DNA of 64,000 nt from CAWDDG01 sp963801065 (GTDB taxonomy: Bacteria; Actinomycetota; Actinomycetes; Jiangellales; Jiangellaceae): contig CAWDDG010000003.1 in NCBI GenBank assembly GCA_963801065.1, forward strand, positions 434,001 to 498,000, in the 5' to 3' direction. Positions 7,520 through 16,113 of this stretch are shown here, piece by piece. How positions within the stretch are numbered: the stretch's first letter is position 1; the number at the start of each line of letters is the position of its first letter. Below the pieces are notes generated by a model. That model was given only the letters and a program-made list of their open reading frames with translations. It was not told where the DNA came from and made no database searches. The position numbers and the translations under genes are program-made.

Positions 7520-9090
7520 TCAGGGCCAGGGAATCTGCGGCGACCGATAGAAGTCCACGTCCATCGCCGCCCAGCGCGGGGCCTGAGCTGCGAGACGGGT
7601 CCGGAATTCGTCCCACGTCCGGCGGTCGGATCGCGACCAGGCGACCTCCGCGATCGCGGGCAGACGCGGAAAGGTCATGATCTCCACGTCGCTCGATGTC
7701 CGTGAGCGTCTCGGTCCAAAGCGGTGCCTCGACGCCCAGCACGTCGGCCTCGGAGACGCCGGCGATCAACGTCGCCGGGTCCCAGTCGTACGCGTCCTCG
7801 ACCTCGACGTAGCCGGCCCAGTCGTAACCGAGCGCGGTGTCGGCGTCGTATTTCATGTCGAGGTAGACGCGGTCGGCCGGCGACAGCACGATCCGAGCGC
7901 CCTTCTCGACCGCCTCGACCGCCCGGGCCGGACCCTCTCCGGTGTTCCAGTACTGCACGACGGTGCCCGTCTCGAGAGCGCCGGTCGCCAGCTCCTGCCA
8001 GCCGACCGACTGCTTGCCGGTCGTGGCGACGATCTTCTGCACACGTTCGGTGAAGGAGGCGTACTCCTCGTCCGCGACCGTCTGCGCCTCGTCTCCGCCG
8101 ATGTGCAGGTAGGGCCCGGGGGTCATCGCGGCGAGCTCGCCGAACACGTCCTCCAGGAACTCGTACGTCACCGGCTTGTCCAAGCACAGCGCGCTGAACC
8201 CCACCTCGGTCCCGGTGAACGGCACGGACGCCCGCCCGTCGCAGTTGAGCTCGGCGTACGACGCGAGAGCCGCATTCGTGTGACCGGGGACGTCGATCTC
8301 CGGGACGACCGTCATGAACCGGGCGCCCGCGTAGTCGACGATCTCGGCGTAGTCGGCCCTGGTGTAGAAACCTCCGCGGCCGCTACCGACCTCCGTGCCG
8401 GCTCCGACCGCCGTCAGGTCCGGCCAGCTGTCGATCGCGATCCGCCAGCCCTGGTCGTCGGTGAGGTGGAGGTGCAGCACGTTGATCTTGTAGAGCGCGG
8501 CCAGGTCGATGAACCGCTTGACCTCGTCGACGGAGAAGAAGTGGCGGGCGACGTCCAGCATCGCCCCCCGCCATGCGAACCGCGGCTCGTCGGAGATCCG
8601 CACGCCGGGGATCTCCCACGGGCCGGCTTGGGCCGTCTCGCGTTCGACCGAGGCCGGGAGCAGTTGCCGTGAGCGTCTGCACCCCGCGGAACAGCCCGGC
8701 CGGCTGGTGCGCACTGAGCGTGACCCGGTCCCGGGTCACGTCGAGGTCGTAGCCCTCTTCGCCGAGCTCACGAGCACCGTCGAGCCGCAGCGAGATCCCG
8801 TTGGTGGCGCCGGGCTCCGACACAACAGGTAACGAGAGGCCGGTCGACGGGCGCAGCAGGTCGGCGAGGAACTCGCCGACAGGAACCGCTTGCGGATCCG
8901 CGAGGATCCGGGTCGACTCGCCGAGCACGAACGGCTCACCCTCGGTGACCATGGATACCGGCGCGGGCACAACGTGTGCGTCGATGGGTTGCTCCTTCTC
9001 GTCGTCCGTGGGACCCGCACAGGCAGACAGCAGAACGCACGCCACCGCGGTCATCGCCAGGCCGCTACGGCTCCGACGCGCAGCCGTCAA
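7520..9090 (-). CDS. GH20 beta-N-acetylhexosaminidase lipoprotein (two frameshifts as given)
   Basis: Cleaves terminal N-acetylhexosamine, probably from chitin or cell-wall oligosaccharides outside the membrane. A TTG start overlaps the glutaredoxin stop (TTGA). A lipoprotein signal with lipobox LLSAC follows, then a GH20b domain and the catalytic barrel. Barrel landmarks are LHLTDDQGWRIAI, VVPEIDVPGHTNAA, and the catalytic Asp-Glu pair in LHIGGDEAQ. The reading frame breaks twice: after FRGVQTL near 8670 and after LTDIE near 7691. Removing one base at each restores homology, and the last segment ends DVDFYRSPQIPWP at the stop at 7520. Corrected length is 522 residues. Confidence 0.85.
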
Positions 9091-9338
9091 CTGGCCAGCG
9101 CCAGTCGAAGGCGGTCCTCGTCCACGCGCCAGAAGTCATGCTGGCGGCCGTCGACAACGGTGACCGGGATCTGCTCCCCGTAGCGGCGTTGCAACTCGGG
9201 ATCGTCGAGGATGCTGCGCTCCTCCCAGGCCACGCCCAACTCGGCGCACACCCTGGCCACGACCTCGCGGGCTTCGTCGCACAGGTGACAATCGGGCTTG
9301 CCGTAGAGCAGCACACGGGAACGGGGCCCGGTGCCCAT
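9087..9338 (-). CDS. glutaredoxin-like thiol protein
   Basis: An 83-residue thioredoxin-fold protein. The ATG at 9338 is preceded by GAGGAAAGGA at ideal spacing and by a TAGGGT -10 hexamer at 9380-9375, so the longer frame to 9374 is not used. The redox motif is CHLC in LLYGKPDCHLCDEA, and the cis-proline lies in QIPVTVVDG. This short class (DUF836-like glutaredoxin) sits beside Rex and hemA in many actinobacteria. It probably acts as a small disulfide reductase, but no partner can be named. Its stop overlaps the TTG of the GH20 gene. Confidence 0.88.
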   Translation of the reverse strand: MGTGPRSRVLLYGKPDCHLCDEAREVVARVCAELGVAWEERSILDDPELQRRYGEQIPVTVVDGRQHDFWRVDEDRLRLALAS

Positions 9339-9429
9339 CGTGGTCCTTTCCTCGCGTGCGGTGGCCCGGACCAAACCCTAGCCGAACCGGTCATGGGCTC
9401 CATCCGCCCCCGGCTACTACGCTCGCCGC

Positions 9430-10293
9430 ATGCCCTTCCGGCCGTACCGGAGCCTGCGGGACCGGTTGGTGCTCGCTGGAGAAGCCGCTGCAGCCGCAGC
9501 CGAAGCCGAGGCCGGCATCGAACTCCCGCCCGACTCCCGCGCGGCGGCCTTCTTCGACCTCGACAACACGGTCCTGCAGGGCGCTTCGCTGTTCTACCTC
9601 GCTCGCGGCATGTATTCGCGCAAATTCCTCCGTGCCCGCGACGTCGCCCGCTTCGGGTACCAGCAGTTGCGGTTCAGGCTCGGCGCCGAGGATCCCGAGC
9701 ACGTCGACGGCGCCCGGTCGGCCGCGCTGTCCTTCATCGTCCACCGCTCCGTCGCCGATCTGAAACAGATGGGCGAGGAGATCTTCGAGGAGACGATGGC
9801 CGACAAGATCTGGCCAGGCACCCAGGCGATCGCCCGGATGCATCTCGACCAGGGTCAACGAGTGTGGCTGGTCACCGCTGCGCCGGTCGAGATCGCGACG
9901 ATCATCGCCAAGCGGCTCGGGCTGACCGGCGCCCTCGGCACGGTCGCTGAGCATGCCGACGGCATCTACACCGGACGGCTCGTCGGCGATCTGCTGCACG
10001 GCCCGGCCAAGGCCGAAGCGGTGCGGGCTCTGGCTGCGCGGGAAGACCTCGAGCTCGAACACTGCTCGGCGTACAGCGACTCGGCGAACGACATCCCGAT
10101 GCTGTCCCTCGTCGGCCACCCGTGTGCGATCAACCCGGACGCCAAGTTGCGGGCGCACGCGAAAGAGCGGGGTTGGCGGATCCGGGACTACCGCGGCCGC
10201 CGTCGCAACACCGCGATCGGCCTCGCCGCCGGCGCTGGAGCCGTGGGCGGAGCACTCGGTGGCCTGGCACTCGCCCGCCGCCGCCGCCCCTGA
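9430..10293 (+). CDS. HAD-IB family phosphatase with C-terminal glycine-rich segment
   Basis: A 287-residue SerB-like haloacid dehalogenase. Motif I is DLDNTVLQG (nucleophile Asp) near residue 43, motif II is WLVTAAP near 139, motif III is Lys in GPAKAEAV, and motif IV is YSDSANDIPML near 218. Residues about 255-280 form a small-residue hydrophobic helix (AIGLAAGAGAVGGALGGLAL) followed by Arg residues, perhaps a membrane anchor. The substrate is unknown: family relatives include phosphoserine and lysophosphatidate phosphatases, and the facing gene is a lipid acyltransferase. TACGCT lies 6 nt before the ATG with no Shine-Dalgarno, so the mRNA is probably leaderless. Confidence 0.88.
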   Translation: MPFRPYRSLRDRLVLAGEAAAAAAEAEAGIELPPDSRAAAFFDLDNTVLQGASLFYLARGMYSRKFLRARDVARFGYQQLRFRLGAEDPEHVDGARSAALSFIVHRSVADLKQMGEEIFEETMADKIWPGTQAIARMHLDQGQRVWLVTAAPVEIATIIAKRLGLTGALGTVAEHADGIYTGRLVGDLLHGPAKAEAVRALAAREDLELEHCSAYSDSANDIPMLSLVGHPCAINPDAKLRAHAKERGWRIRDYRGRRRNTAIGLAAGAGAVGGALGGLALARRRRP

Positions 10294-10312
10294 CCCGCTT
10301 CTTCCGCCCTGT

Positions 10313-10406
10313 CCCAAATGATCACGTTAAGTGGGCCTGTGGGTCCGTTACCAGGTCTCGGCACCTGGTAACGGCCTAAGACGCCTACTTAACGTGATCA
10401 TTTGGG
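10313..10406. terminator. nested double palindrome, likely bidirectional terminator
   Basis: Outer arms of 20 bp, CCCAAATGATCACGTTAAGT at 10313-10332 and its exact inverse at 10387-10406, enclose an inner perfect 12-bp hairpin (CCGTTACCAGGT at 10345-10356 with its inverse at 10363-10374, loop of 6). It fills the gap between the convergent HAD-IB gene and the acyltransferase gene and starts within 20 nt of one stop and 6 nt of the other. It differs in sequence from family A palindromes but is built the same way. Confidence 0.8.
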
Positions 10407-10411
10407 TGGTC

Positions 10412-11494
10412 TCAGAAGAAGGCGCTGCGCCGGCGGACGAGGAGCGCGTACAGGGTCTGCTGGATGGTCTCGCGGACCCGGTCGGTCAGGTCGAACACCA
10501 GCATCGGGTCCTCGGCCGCACCCGCGGGGTGGGCGTCGGTCGGAATCGGCTCGCCAAACTCGATGATCCACTTCGACGGGAGCGGCACGAGCCCGAGCGG
10601 GCCCAGCCACGGAAAGGTCGGCGTCAGGGGGATGTACGGAACCCCGAGCAGCCTGGCCAGCGTCCCCAGGTTGCCGATCAGCGGATATGTCTCCTCTGCG
10701 CCGACGATCGAGCATGGCACGATCGGGGCGCCCGAGCGGATCGCGGCCGACACGAAGCCACCCCGCCCGAAGCGTTGCAGCTTGTAGCGCTCTGCGAACG
10801 GCTTGCCGATGCCCTTGAACCCCTCGGGCCAGACGCCGACGAGCTCGCCGGAGCCGAGCAGTCGCTCGGCGTCCACGTTGCAAGCCAGCGTCGTACCGCT
10901 CTTGCGGGCGAGATCGGCCACGAACGGCAGCTGGAAGACGAGGTCCGCTCCGAGCATCCGCAGGTGACGTCGCTGGGGGTGTTCGTCGTGCACGGCCACC
11001 TGCGTCATGAGCGAGTCAAGCGGGATCGTGCCGGAATGGTTGGCGACGACGAGCGTGCCGCCCGACGCCGGCACGTTCTCGATCCCGCGCACCTCGACCC
11101 GGAACCAGTACCGGTACAGCGGACGAATCAGCGGTAACAGGACGGCTTCGGTGAGCTCCTCGTCGAAGCCGAACGGGTCGACCTCGTAGTCACCCGTAAT
11201 CCGCCGTCGCAGAAATGCGATCGCCTGGGCCGTCTTCTCGTTGGCGTCGGGCCCGAAGACCTGCGTGGCGAGCTCACCGGTCAGTCTGAGCAGCTCGTCG
11301 ACGGAACCGCTCGCCACAGCGGCGGTCGCCGCGACTGCCCGTTCCCGCGCCGTTCCGGCCATGCCGACGGGCCTGCCCCGTTCGGTCTCATCGGGCTTGA
11401 CCCGCCTGGGCGCCGGCTTGACCCGCTTGGGCGCAGGCTTGACCGGCTTGGGCGCCGGCTTGACCCGTCGCACGCCCGCAGCCGGCTTGGTCAC
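10412..11494 (-). CDS. lysophospholipid acyltransferase (PlsC-like)
   Basis: Transfers an acyl group to a lysophospholipid or related acceptor at the membrane face. The acyltransferase core is visible from about residue 125: VVANHSGTIPLDSLM (motif I, catalytic His and Asp), then GVWPEGFKGIGKPF (motif III-like EG) and VPCSIVGAEE-TYP (motif IV). Before it comes an unusual basic stretch of repeated VKPAP units (residues about 10-35), probably disordered. The ATG overlaps the stop of a 76-residue Arg/Ala-rich frame at 11491-11721, which may be the true upstream part of this protein if another base error is present. It faces the HAD-IB gene across a palindromic terminator. Confidence 0.88.
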   Translation of the reverse strand: MTKPAAGVRRVKPAPKPVKPAPKRVKPAPRRVKPDETERGRPVGMAGTARERAVAATAAVASGSVDELLRLTGELATQVFGPDANEKTAQAIAFLRRRITGDYEVDPFGFDEELTEAVLLPLIRPLYRYWFRVEVRGIENVPASGGTLVVANHSGTIPLDSLMTQVAVHDEHPQRRHLRMLGADLVFQLPFVADLARKSGTTLACNVDAERLLGSGELVGVWPEGFKGIGKPFAERYKLQRFGRGGFVSAAIRSGAPIVPCSIVGAEETYPLIGNLGTLARLLGVPYIPLTPTFPWLGPLGLVPLPSKWIIEFGEPIPTDAHPAGAAEDPMLVFDLTDRVRETIQQTLYALLVRRRSAFF

Positions 11495-11721
11495 CTTGCG
11501 CGGCGTCCGCCCAGCTCGAGTGCGGGAGCCCCGGCGGCCGTGCCCGCGCCGGAGGTCACCTCGGCCGGCGGGTCCCGTGGCGTCTCTTCGGCTGCTCGGA
11601 CGGTCCGGGACCGCTTGGCCCCCACCAGCCCGCGGGCGGCCGCCGACGGAGTCGTGCCCCGGCGCGACGAACCCCGACCTGGGCGACCCACCGCGCCCAC
11701 CGGGTCGGATATCTCAGCCAT
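11491..11721 (-). CDS. small Arg/Ala/Gly-rich ORF between epimerase and acyltransferase
   Basis: A 76-codon frame starting ATG at 11721, overlapping the epimerase stop by 8 nt and ending in an ATGA overlap with the acyltransferase start. Composition is low-complexity (Arg, Ala, Gly, Pro, Thr), with no domain. Two readings are possible: a short coupled protein, or the disordered N-terminal segment of the acyltransferase cut off by a base error, as seen elsewhere in this window. The tight packing on both sides favours translation, but no homology argument can be made from sequence alone. Confidence 0.4.
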   Translation of the reverse strand: MAEISDPVGAVGRPGRGSSRRGTTPSAAARGLVGAKRSRTVRAAEETPRDPPAEVTSGAGTAAGAPALELGGRRAR

Positions 11722-12748
11722 CGGTCGATCCTGCCCGGTTCAGCCCGCCGACGAGCTTCCGCTCGATCGACGCCACCCGGTCGCGGTCGAGCGCTCCGCC
11801 CCGGCAACGGGCCTCCACGAACGTCTCGAAGGCCTCCGCCGTGCTGTGTCGCGGGCTGAACCGGAGCTGATTGCGCATCCGCGTGGTGTCGACGCCACGG
11901 CCGTAGGTGAGGAAGCGGATCTGCTCGGGTGAGAAGTCGGCCAGCTTGGCCCGCTTGAGCAGTCCGCCGACCGTCGACGACGCGAACCCGGGCAAGGGCA
12001 CAACCGGCCGGCCGGCCCTGCGGGCGGCCTGGCTCAGCATGATGACGCCTTCACCAGCGACGTTGAACGTCCCGGGCCTGTCCTCCACGGTCGCCAGTCT
12101 GAGCGCGGCGAGACCGTCGTCCTCGTGGATGAACTGCAGGCGAGCGTCGTGGCCGAGCACGATCGGCACCACCGGCAGCGTGAAGTATTCGGTGAGTGGC
12201 GTCCGCACTGCGGGGCCGACGAAGTTCGCGAATCGCAGCGTCGTGACGCCGACGTCGGGCCGCCGCCGGGAGAATCCGCGGACGTAGGCCTCGACCTCGA
12301 CCGAATCCTTTGCGTAGCCAGATCGCGGCATCACCTTCGGCGCCATGTCCTCGGTGAACATCACCGGGTCGCGAGGGCTCGCACCGTAGACGGTCGTCGA
12401 CGACTTCACGACCAGCCGCCGCACCGTCTGGGCCTTCTGGCACGCAGCGAGCAGCTGCATCGTCCCGATGACGTTGATCTCCTTCTGGGGTGCCCGCCCA
12501 CCGGCGTCGAGGGGCGTCGCCAGGACGTTCATGTGCACGACGGTGTCGACGTTGGCGCGCGAGATGACCTTCGCCACGACCGGGTTGCGGATGTCGGCTC
12601 GCACGAACTCACAGCGTCCGAGGTCGTGTGTCGGCGGGACGACATCGACGCCGACCACACGGTCGACAGCGGGATCGTCGCCGAGCAGACGAGCGAAGCG
12701 CGCCCCAAGGTACCGGGCGACCCCCGTCACCATGACGACCTGGGACAC
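11714..12748 (-). CDS. NAD-dependent epimerase/dehydratase (extended SDR)
   Basis: A 344-residue Rossmann-fold protein. The GTG at 12748 was chosen because GGGAGGG lies about 5 nt upstream, and because the cofactor motif (VTGVARYLGARFARLL) then begins near residue 7, as in relatives. The motif is TGxxxxxG rather than the classical TGxxGxxG. The catalytic SST...YxxxK region reads VVKSSTTVYGASP and later GYAKDSVE. This family lies beside a PlsC-type acyltransferase and the AURKAIP1-like small protein in many actinobacteria, so a role in envelope lipid or sugar modification is plausible but not shown. Confidence 0.85.
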   Translation of the reverse strand: MSQVVMVTGVARYLGARFARLLGDDPAVDRVVGVDVVPPTHDLGRCEFVRADIRNPVVAKVISRANVDTVVHMNVLATPLDAGGRAPQKEINVIGTMQLLAACQKAQTVRRLVVKSSTTVYGASPRDPVMFTEDMAPKVMPRSGYAKDSVEVEAYVRGFSRRRPDVGVTTLRFANFVGPAVRTPLTEYFTLPVVPIVLGHDARLQFIHEDDGLAALRLATVEDRPGTFNVAGEGVIMLSQAARRAGRPVVPLPGFASSTVGGLLKRAKLADFSPEQIRFLTYGRGVDTTRMRNQLRFSPRHSTAEAFETFVEARCRGGALDRDRVASIERKLVGGLNRAGSTDG

Positions 12749-12920
12749 CGGCCCTCCCTCGGGTTGAGACGGAGCATCCCTAGAACGTAGCGAAGCGGAC
12801 ACGGGCGCTTGCGCACACGACGCCGTTGCGCCGGCAGATACCGGCTCTGGTGTGGTCAGGCGCTGGGCTGACGGATGGGGGCAGGGCGGAAACCGTGTCT
12901 ACCGGCACAACGGCATACGT

Positions 12921-13022
12921 CACTTGCCTTGGCGGCGACGCTGGACGCGCGTCTTGCGCAGCAACTTGCGATGTTTCTTCTTTGCCATCCGCTTGCGGCG
13001 CTTCTTGATCACAGAGCCCACA
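12921..13022 (-). CDS. 33-residue AURKAIP1/COX24-domain basic protein (bS22-like)
   Basis: GTG at 13022 encodes a 33-residue product beginning MGSVIKKRRKRMAKKKHRK and ending RRRQGK. More than half the residues are Lys or Arg. This matches the tiny actinobacterial AURKAIP1/COX24-domain protein, which in mycobacteria was found as an extra ribosomal protein (bS22). It lies between a BldC-like regulator and an NAD-epimerase, its usual place. GAGGG sits about 9 nt before the start. Confidence 0.9.
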
Positions 13023-13161
13023 GGGCACCCTCGCTAGTCGGTCGTACGGTCTCAAGCTCACGAGCGAGACTGCCCGCAGCACGGTCGATGGCGCGGGCAG
13101 CCGCCCGCGCCTACCGGCGCCAAGCGTACCCGGCATCGGGCCGGACCAGATCCGCGCGGGT

Positions 13162-13371
13162 TCAGCCGGCCTGGACGAAGGAGTCGCGCAGGTAGTCCGT
13201 CACCGCTTGCTCGGGGATCCGGAACGACCGACCGACCTGGACCGCGGGCAAGGTGCCGGCGTGGACGAGCCGGTACACGGTCATCTTGGAGACACGCATT
13301 GCGGTCGCCACCTCGGCGACGGTCAGGAACCGCACCTCACCGAGCGGGCCGCCCTGCCCCTTCGTGCTCAT
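13162..13371 (-). CDS. BldC-like helix-turn-helix DNA-binding protein
   Basis: A 69-residue protein made almost wholly of a MerR/excisionase-type winged helix: FLTVAEVATAMRVSKMTVYR (recognition helix), then LVHAGTLPAVQVGRSFRIPEQAV (wing). Length and sequence match the BldC family of small DNA-binding developmental regulators. The ATG at 13371 has GGAGG 9 nt upstream; a longer frame to 13503 has no such site. It precedes the 33-residue basic protein and the epimerase on the same strand. Target genes are unknown. Confidence 0.88.
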   Translation of the reverse strand: MSTKGQGGPLGEVRFLTVAEVATAMRVSKMTVYRLVHAGTLPAVQVGRSFRIPEQAVTDYLRDSFVQAG

Positions 13372-13475
13372 CGCACCAGACCTCCACGCCGTGTCCGTCG
13401 CGTCCTCGACAGCGCGATCCGTCGACACCGCGTGCCCGCATCGTAGAGGCGCATGTGACTGATGGGGAAGAGAGA

Positions 13476-14639
13476 TCACCAACCTGGGTCGAGGCCGTGC
13501 CACGGGAAGACGGCCTTGCGGGTGGCGACGACGGCGCGGTCCAGCCAGTCCGCCGGGTCATAGCCGGAGGCCCAATCCTCGTAGGAGGGATCCTGCCCGT
13601 CGGTCATCCTCGGCGGTGCGAGCCGGCCGAGGGAGATCCGGACGTGGTCGCGCCAGCCAACGGGAGTTTCCGTCTCAGCTGGGATCGACGCACCTGCCGC
13701 TTCGGCGAGCAGATGCGTCCACGCCCGCGGAACGACGTCGACGATGCCGTACCCGCCGCCGCCGGTTGCCACCCATCGTCCGTCGCACACATCGTGAGCC
13801 AGTGCATGCAGCGCCGCATAGGACGCTCGCTGACCGTCGACCGTGAGAGCCAGGTGGGCGAGCGGGTCGTCGATGTGGGTGTCGCAGCCGTGTTGGCTCA
13901 CCAGGATCTGCGGCTGCCATGCGCGAAGCAGTGCAGGCACGACCGCGTGGAAAGCGCGCAGCCAGCCGGCATCCGTGGTGCCCGGAGGCAGTGCGACGTT
14001 GACCGCACCGCCCTCGTTGTTCGGGCCGCCGGTCTCCTCCGGATAGCCGGTGCCCGGGAACAGGGTGCGCGGGCTCTCGTGCAGGCTGATCGTGAGTACC
14101 CGCGGGTCGTCGTAGTAGATCGCCTGGACGCCGTCGCCGTGATGGACGTCGATGTCGACGTACGCCACGCGCTCGGCACCCCCGTCGAGCAGGGCCCGGA
14201 TGGCGACGGCCACGTCGTTGTACACGCAGAACCCTGACGAACGGTCCGGCATGGCGTGGTGCAGGCCGCCCGTGATGTTGACGGCGTGGTGGGTCCGTCC
14301 CTCCCAGACGGCCAGCGCCGCGTCGACGGAGCCGCCGACGACCGTCGCGCTGGCCTCGTGCATCGCGTAGAAGCAGGGGTTGTCTTCGGTGCCCAAGCCG
14401 TGGTCGGGGTCGTACACGCCCTTGCGGACGGCTGCCACGAGATCGGGTGTGTGGACCGTTGTCAGCAGCCCGTCGCCGGCGACGGACGGTGCGACGACCC
14501 GAACGCCCGGTGCATCGAGTACGCCGAGAGCGCGGGCGAGCCGGATCGTGAGATCCAGCCGCACCGGGTTCATCGGATGCGTCGAGCCGAAGTCGTACCG
14601 CGTGAGCGAGTCGTCCCAGACGACGTGGACGGACTCCAT
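13476..14639 (-). CDS. acuC: acetoin utilization protein AcuC / class I histone deacetylase-like
   Basis: A 387-residue zinc-dependent deacetylase of the arginase-deacetylase fold. ITGGLHHAMPDRSSGFCVYN carries the catalytic His pair, AYVDIDVHHGDGVQ gives the first zinc Asp and His, and SQHGCDTHIDDP gives the second zinc Asp. Bacterial AcuC removes acetyl groups from lysines, for example from acetyl-CoA synthetase. ATG at 14639 was chosen because it begins MESVHVVWDDSLTRYDFG, where homologues start. A GTG two codons earlier is also possible. No acs gene is adjacent, so the substrate is open. Confidence 0.9.
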   Translation of the reverse strand: MESVHVVWDDSLTRYDFGSTHPMNPVRLDLTIRLARALGVLDAPGVRVVAPSVAGDGLLTTVHTPDLVAAVRKGVYDPDHGLGTEDNPCFYAMHEASATVVGGSVDAALAVWEGRTHHAVNITGGLHHAMPDRSSGFCVYNDVAVAIRALLDGGAERVAYVDIDVHHGDGVQAIYYDDPRVLTISLHESPRTLFPGTGYPEETGGPNNEGGAVNVALPPGTTDAGWLRAFHAVVPALLRAWQPQILVSQHGCDTHIDDPLAHLALTVDGQRASYAALHALAHDVCDGRWVATGGGGYGIVDVVPRAWTHLLAEAAGASIPAETETPVGWRDHVRISLGRLAPPRMTDGQDPSYEDWASGYDPADWLDRAVVATRKAVFPWHGLDPGW

Positions 14640-14722
14640 ACTCACCGACCCTACGACGCGGCCACCTTCACGGGTGCCGTGAACAGCGCGGGGGCCAAAT
14701 GTTCCTGTCGAACCGCGAACGC

Positions 14723-15205
14723 TCATCGGCGCAAGCGCAGGCGCATCGCGATCTCGTCCTTGCAGGGGTCCGAGGGCAGCGGCTGCACGTCGCCGGTGCG
14801 CACGAAACCGTGTCGGGCGTAGAGACGCTCGGCGGCCTCGTTGCCCCGGGTCACCCACAGGCGCACATCTCTCGCCGACTGCTCTTCGGCCCACCGGACG
14901 ACCTCGGCGACCAGCGCGTCGCCGACGCCCCGGCCGCGAGCCGTCCGGGCGACCCACATGGAGATCAGCTCGACGACGCCGGGCTCGGTGACATAGCCGC
15001 CGACCATGCCCGCAGGCCCGCCGTCCAACGACGCGATCATCGTCAGACCGTTGCGTGGGTCGAGGCGATCGCGCCAGTCGGCCTCGGTCTTGGCCCGCTG
15101 GCCGTCGTACGTCGAGCCGAATGCGTTGGGGGCATCGCTCAGCGCAGTGAGGCGCAGGTCGCGCCAGCTCGCCCAGTCTTCCGGACCCACGCGGCGTACC
15201 GACAC
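14723..15205 (-). CDS. GNAT family N-acetyltransferase
   Basis: A 160-residue acetyltransferase. The acetyl-CoA loop reads RTARGRGVGDALVAEV (Q/RxxGxG/A) near residue 92, preceded by ELISMWV (beta 4), and the C-terminal YARHGF is the usual strand after helix 4. The GTG at 15205 is chosen over an in-frame start 60 nt upstream because GGAGGGAGG lies about 8 nt before it. The acceptor substrate is not predictable. It lies between acuC and proC on the same strand, with gaps of 83 and 101 bp. Confidence 0.85.
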   Translation of the reverse strand: MSVRRVGPEDWASWRDLRLTALSDAPNAFGSTYDGQRAKTEADWRDRLDPRNGLTMIASLDGGPAGMVGGYVTEPGVVELISMWVARTARGRGVGDALVAEVVRWAEEQSARDVRLWVTRGNEAAERLYARHGFVRTGDVQPLPSDPCKDEIAMRLRLRR

Positions 15206-15306
15206 GCCATCGCCTCCCTCCCGTGGCGACTGGAGGGCTTCCAGCCTCTCAGCCGATCCGGACACGTGGGGAACCCTCCACCGAGCGGGCGTGGTGCGGC
15301 AAGCAG

Positions 15307-16113
15307 TTACTCGTCGGCCGCGTTGGCCAGGGCCCGCGAGCGGTCCCTGGCGGCCTCGATCGCGGCCAGGAAGTCGGCTCGGACCCGGCCCTCCTCGAGC
15401 AGGCGCATGGCCGCCGCCGTCGTGCCGGCGGGAGAAGTCACGCGCTCGCGGAGCACCGTCGGGTGCTCACCGGTCTCGCGCAGCAGCTTGGCCGAGCCCA
15501 CGACGGTCTGCACCACCAGCTCGGTCGCTGTCGCCCGCGGGAGACCCAGGTGGACGCCGGCCTCGATCATCGCCTCGACAACAAAGAAGACGTACGCCGG
15601 CCCGGTGCCGGAGATTGCCGTCACGGCATCCTGCTGCTTCTCCGGCACGCGCACGACGCGGCCGGTCGCCTGCAGGAGCTGCTCGGCCACGTGCAGATGC
15701 CCCTCGTCGCAACGTGAACCGGCGGAGATCGCCGCCATGCCCTCGTCGACCATCGCTGGGGTGTTGGGCATGACTCGGACCACGGCAATGCCCTCCGGAA
15801 GCCGGGACTCGATGTACCGCGTGGTGATCCCCGCGGCCAACGAGACCACAAGCTGGCCCGGCCGCACGTGGTCGGTGATCTCGGCGAGCAGCGTGCCCAT
15901 GTCCTGTGGCTTGACCACGAGCACGAGCGTCTCGGCGCGACGAGCTGCCGTCGCGTTGTCGACGACTTCGACGCCGTAGCGTTCCACCAACTCCTTGCCG
16001 CGCTCGGCTCGGCGGTTGGTGGCGAGAATGTCTTCGGCCCGGCTGCCGGCGCGGATAAGGCCGGACAGCAGGGTCTCTCCCATCACCCCCGTACCGAGAA
16101 TCGCGACGGTCAT
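15307..16113 (-). CDS. proC: pyrroline-5-carboxylate reductase
   Basis: Reduces pyrroline-5-carboxylate to proline with NAD(P)H. The nucleotide motif is at the very start (AILGTGVMGETLLSGL). VVKPQDM and the signature VRVMPNTPAMVDEGMAAIS follow, and the substrate loop AISGTGPAYVFFVVEAM is intact. Length is 268 residues. The ATG overlaps the stop of the proline dehydrogenase gene (ATGA). Pairing a proline-making with a proline-degrading enzyme in one transcript is common in this group and suggests proline cycling rather than simple biosynthesis. Confidence 0.95.
   Translation of the reverse strand: MTVAILGTGVMGETLLSGLIRAGSRAEDILATNRRAERGKELVERYGVEVVDNATAARRAETLVLVVKPQDMGTLLAEITDHVRPGQLVVSLAAGITTRYIESRLPEGIAVVRVMPNTPAMVDEGMAAISAGSRCDEGHLHVAEQLLQATGRVVRVPEKQQDAVTAISGTGPAYVFFVVEAMIEAGVHLGLPRATATELVVQTVVGSAKLLRETGEHPTVLRERVTSPAGTTAAAMRLLEEGRVRADFLAAIEAARDRSRALANAADE

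Noticed and set aside
11401..11460. Repeated GCTTGACCCGC/CTTGGGC units considered as a DNA repeat element
   Set aside because: They are the in-frame coding repeat for the VKPAP stretch of the acyltransferase.
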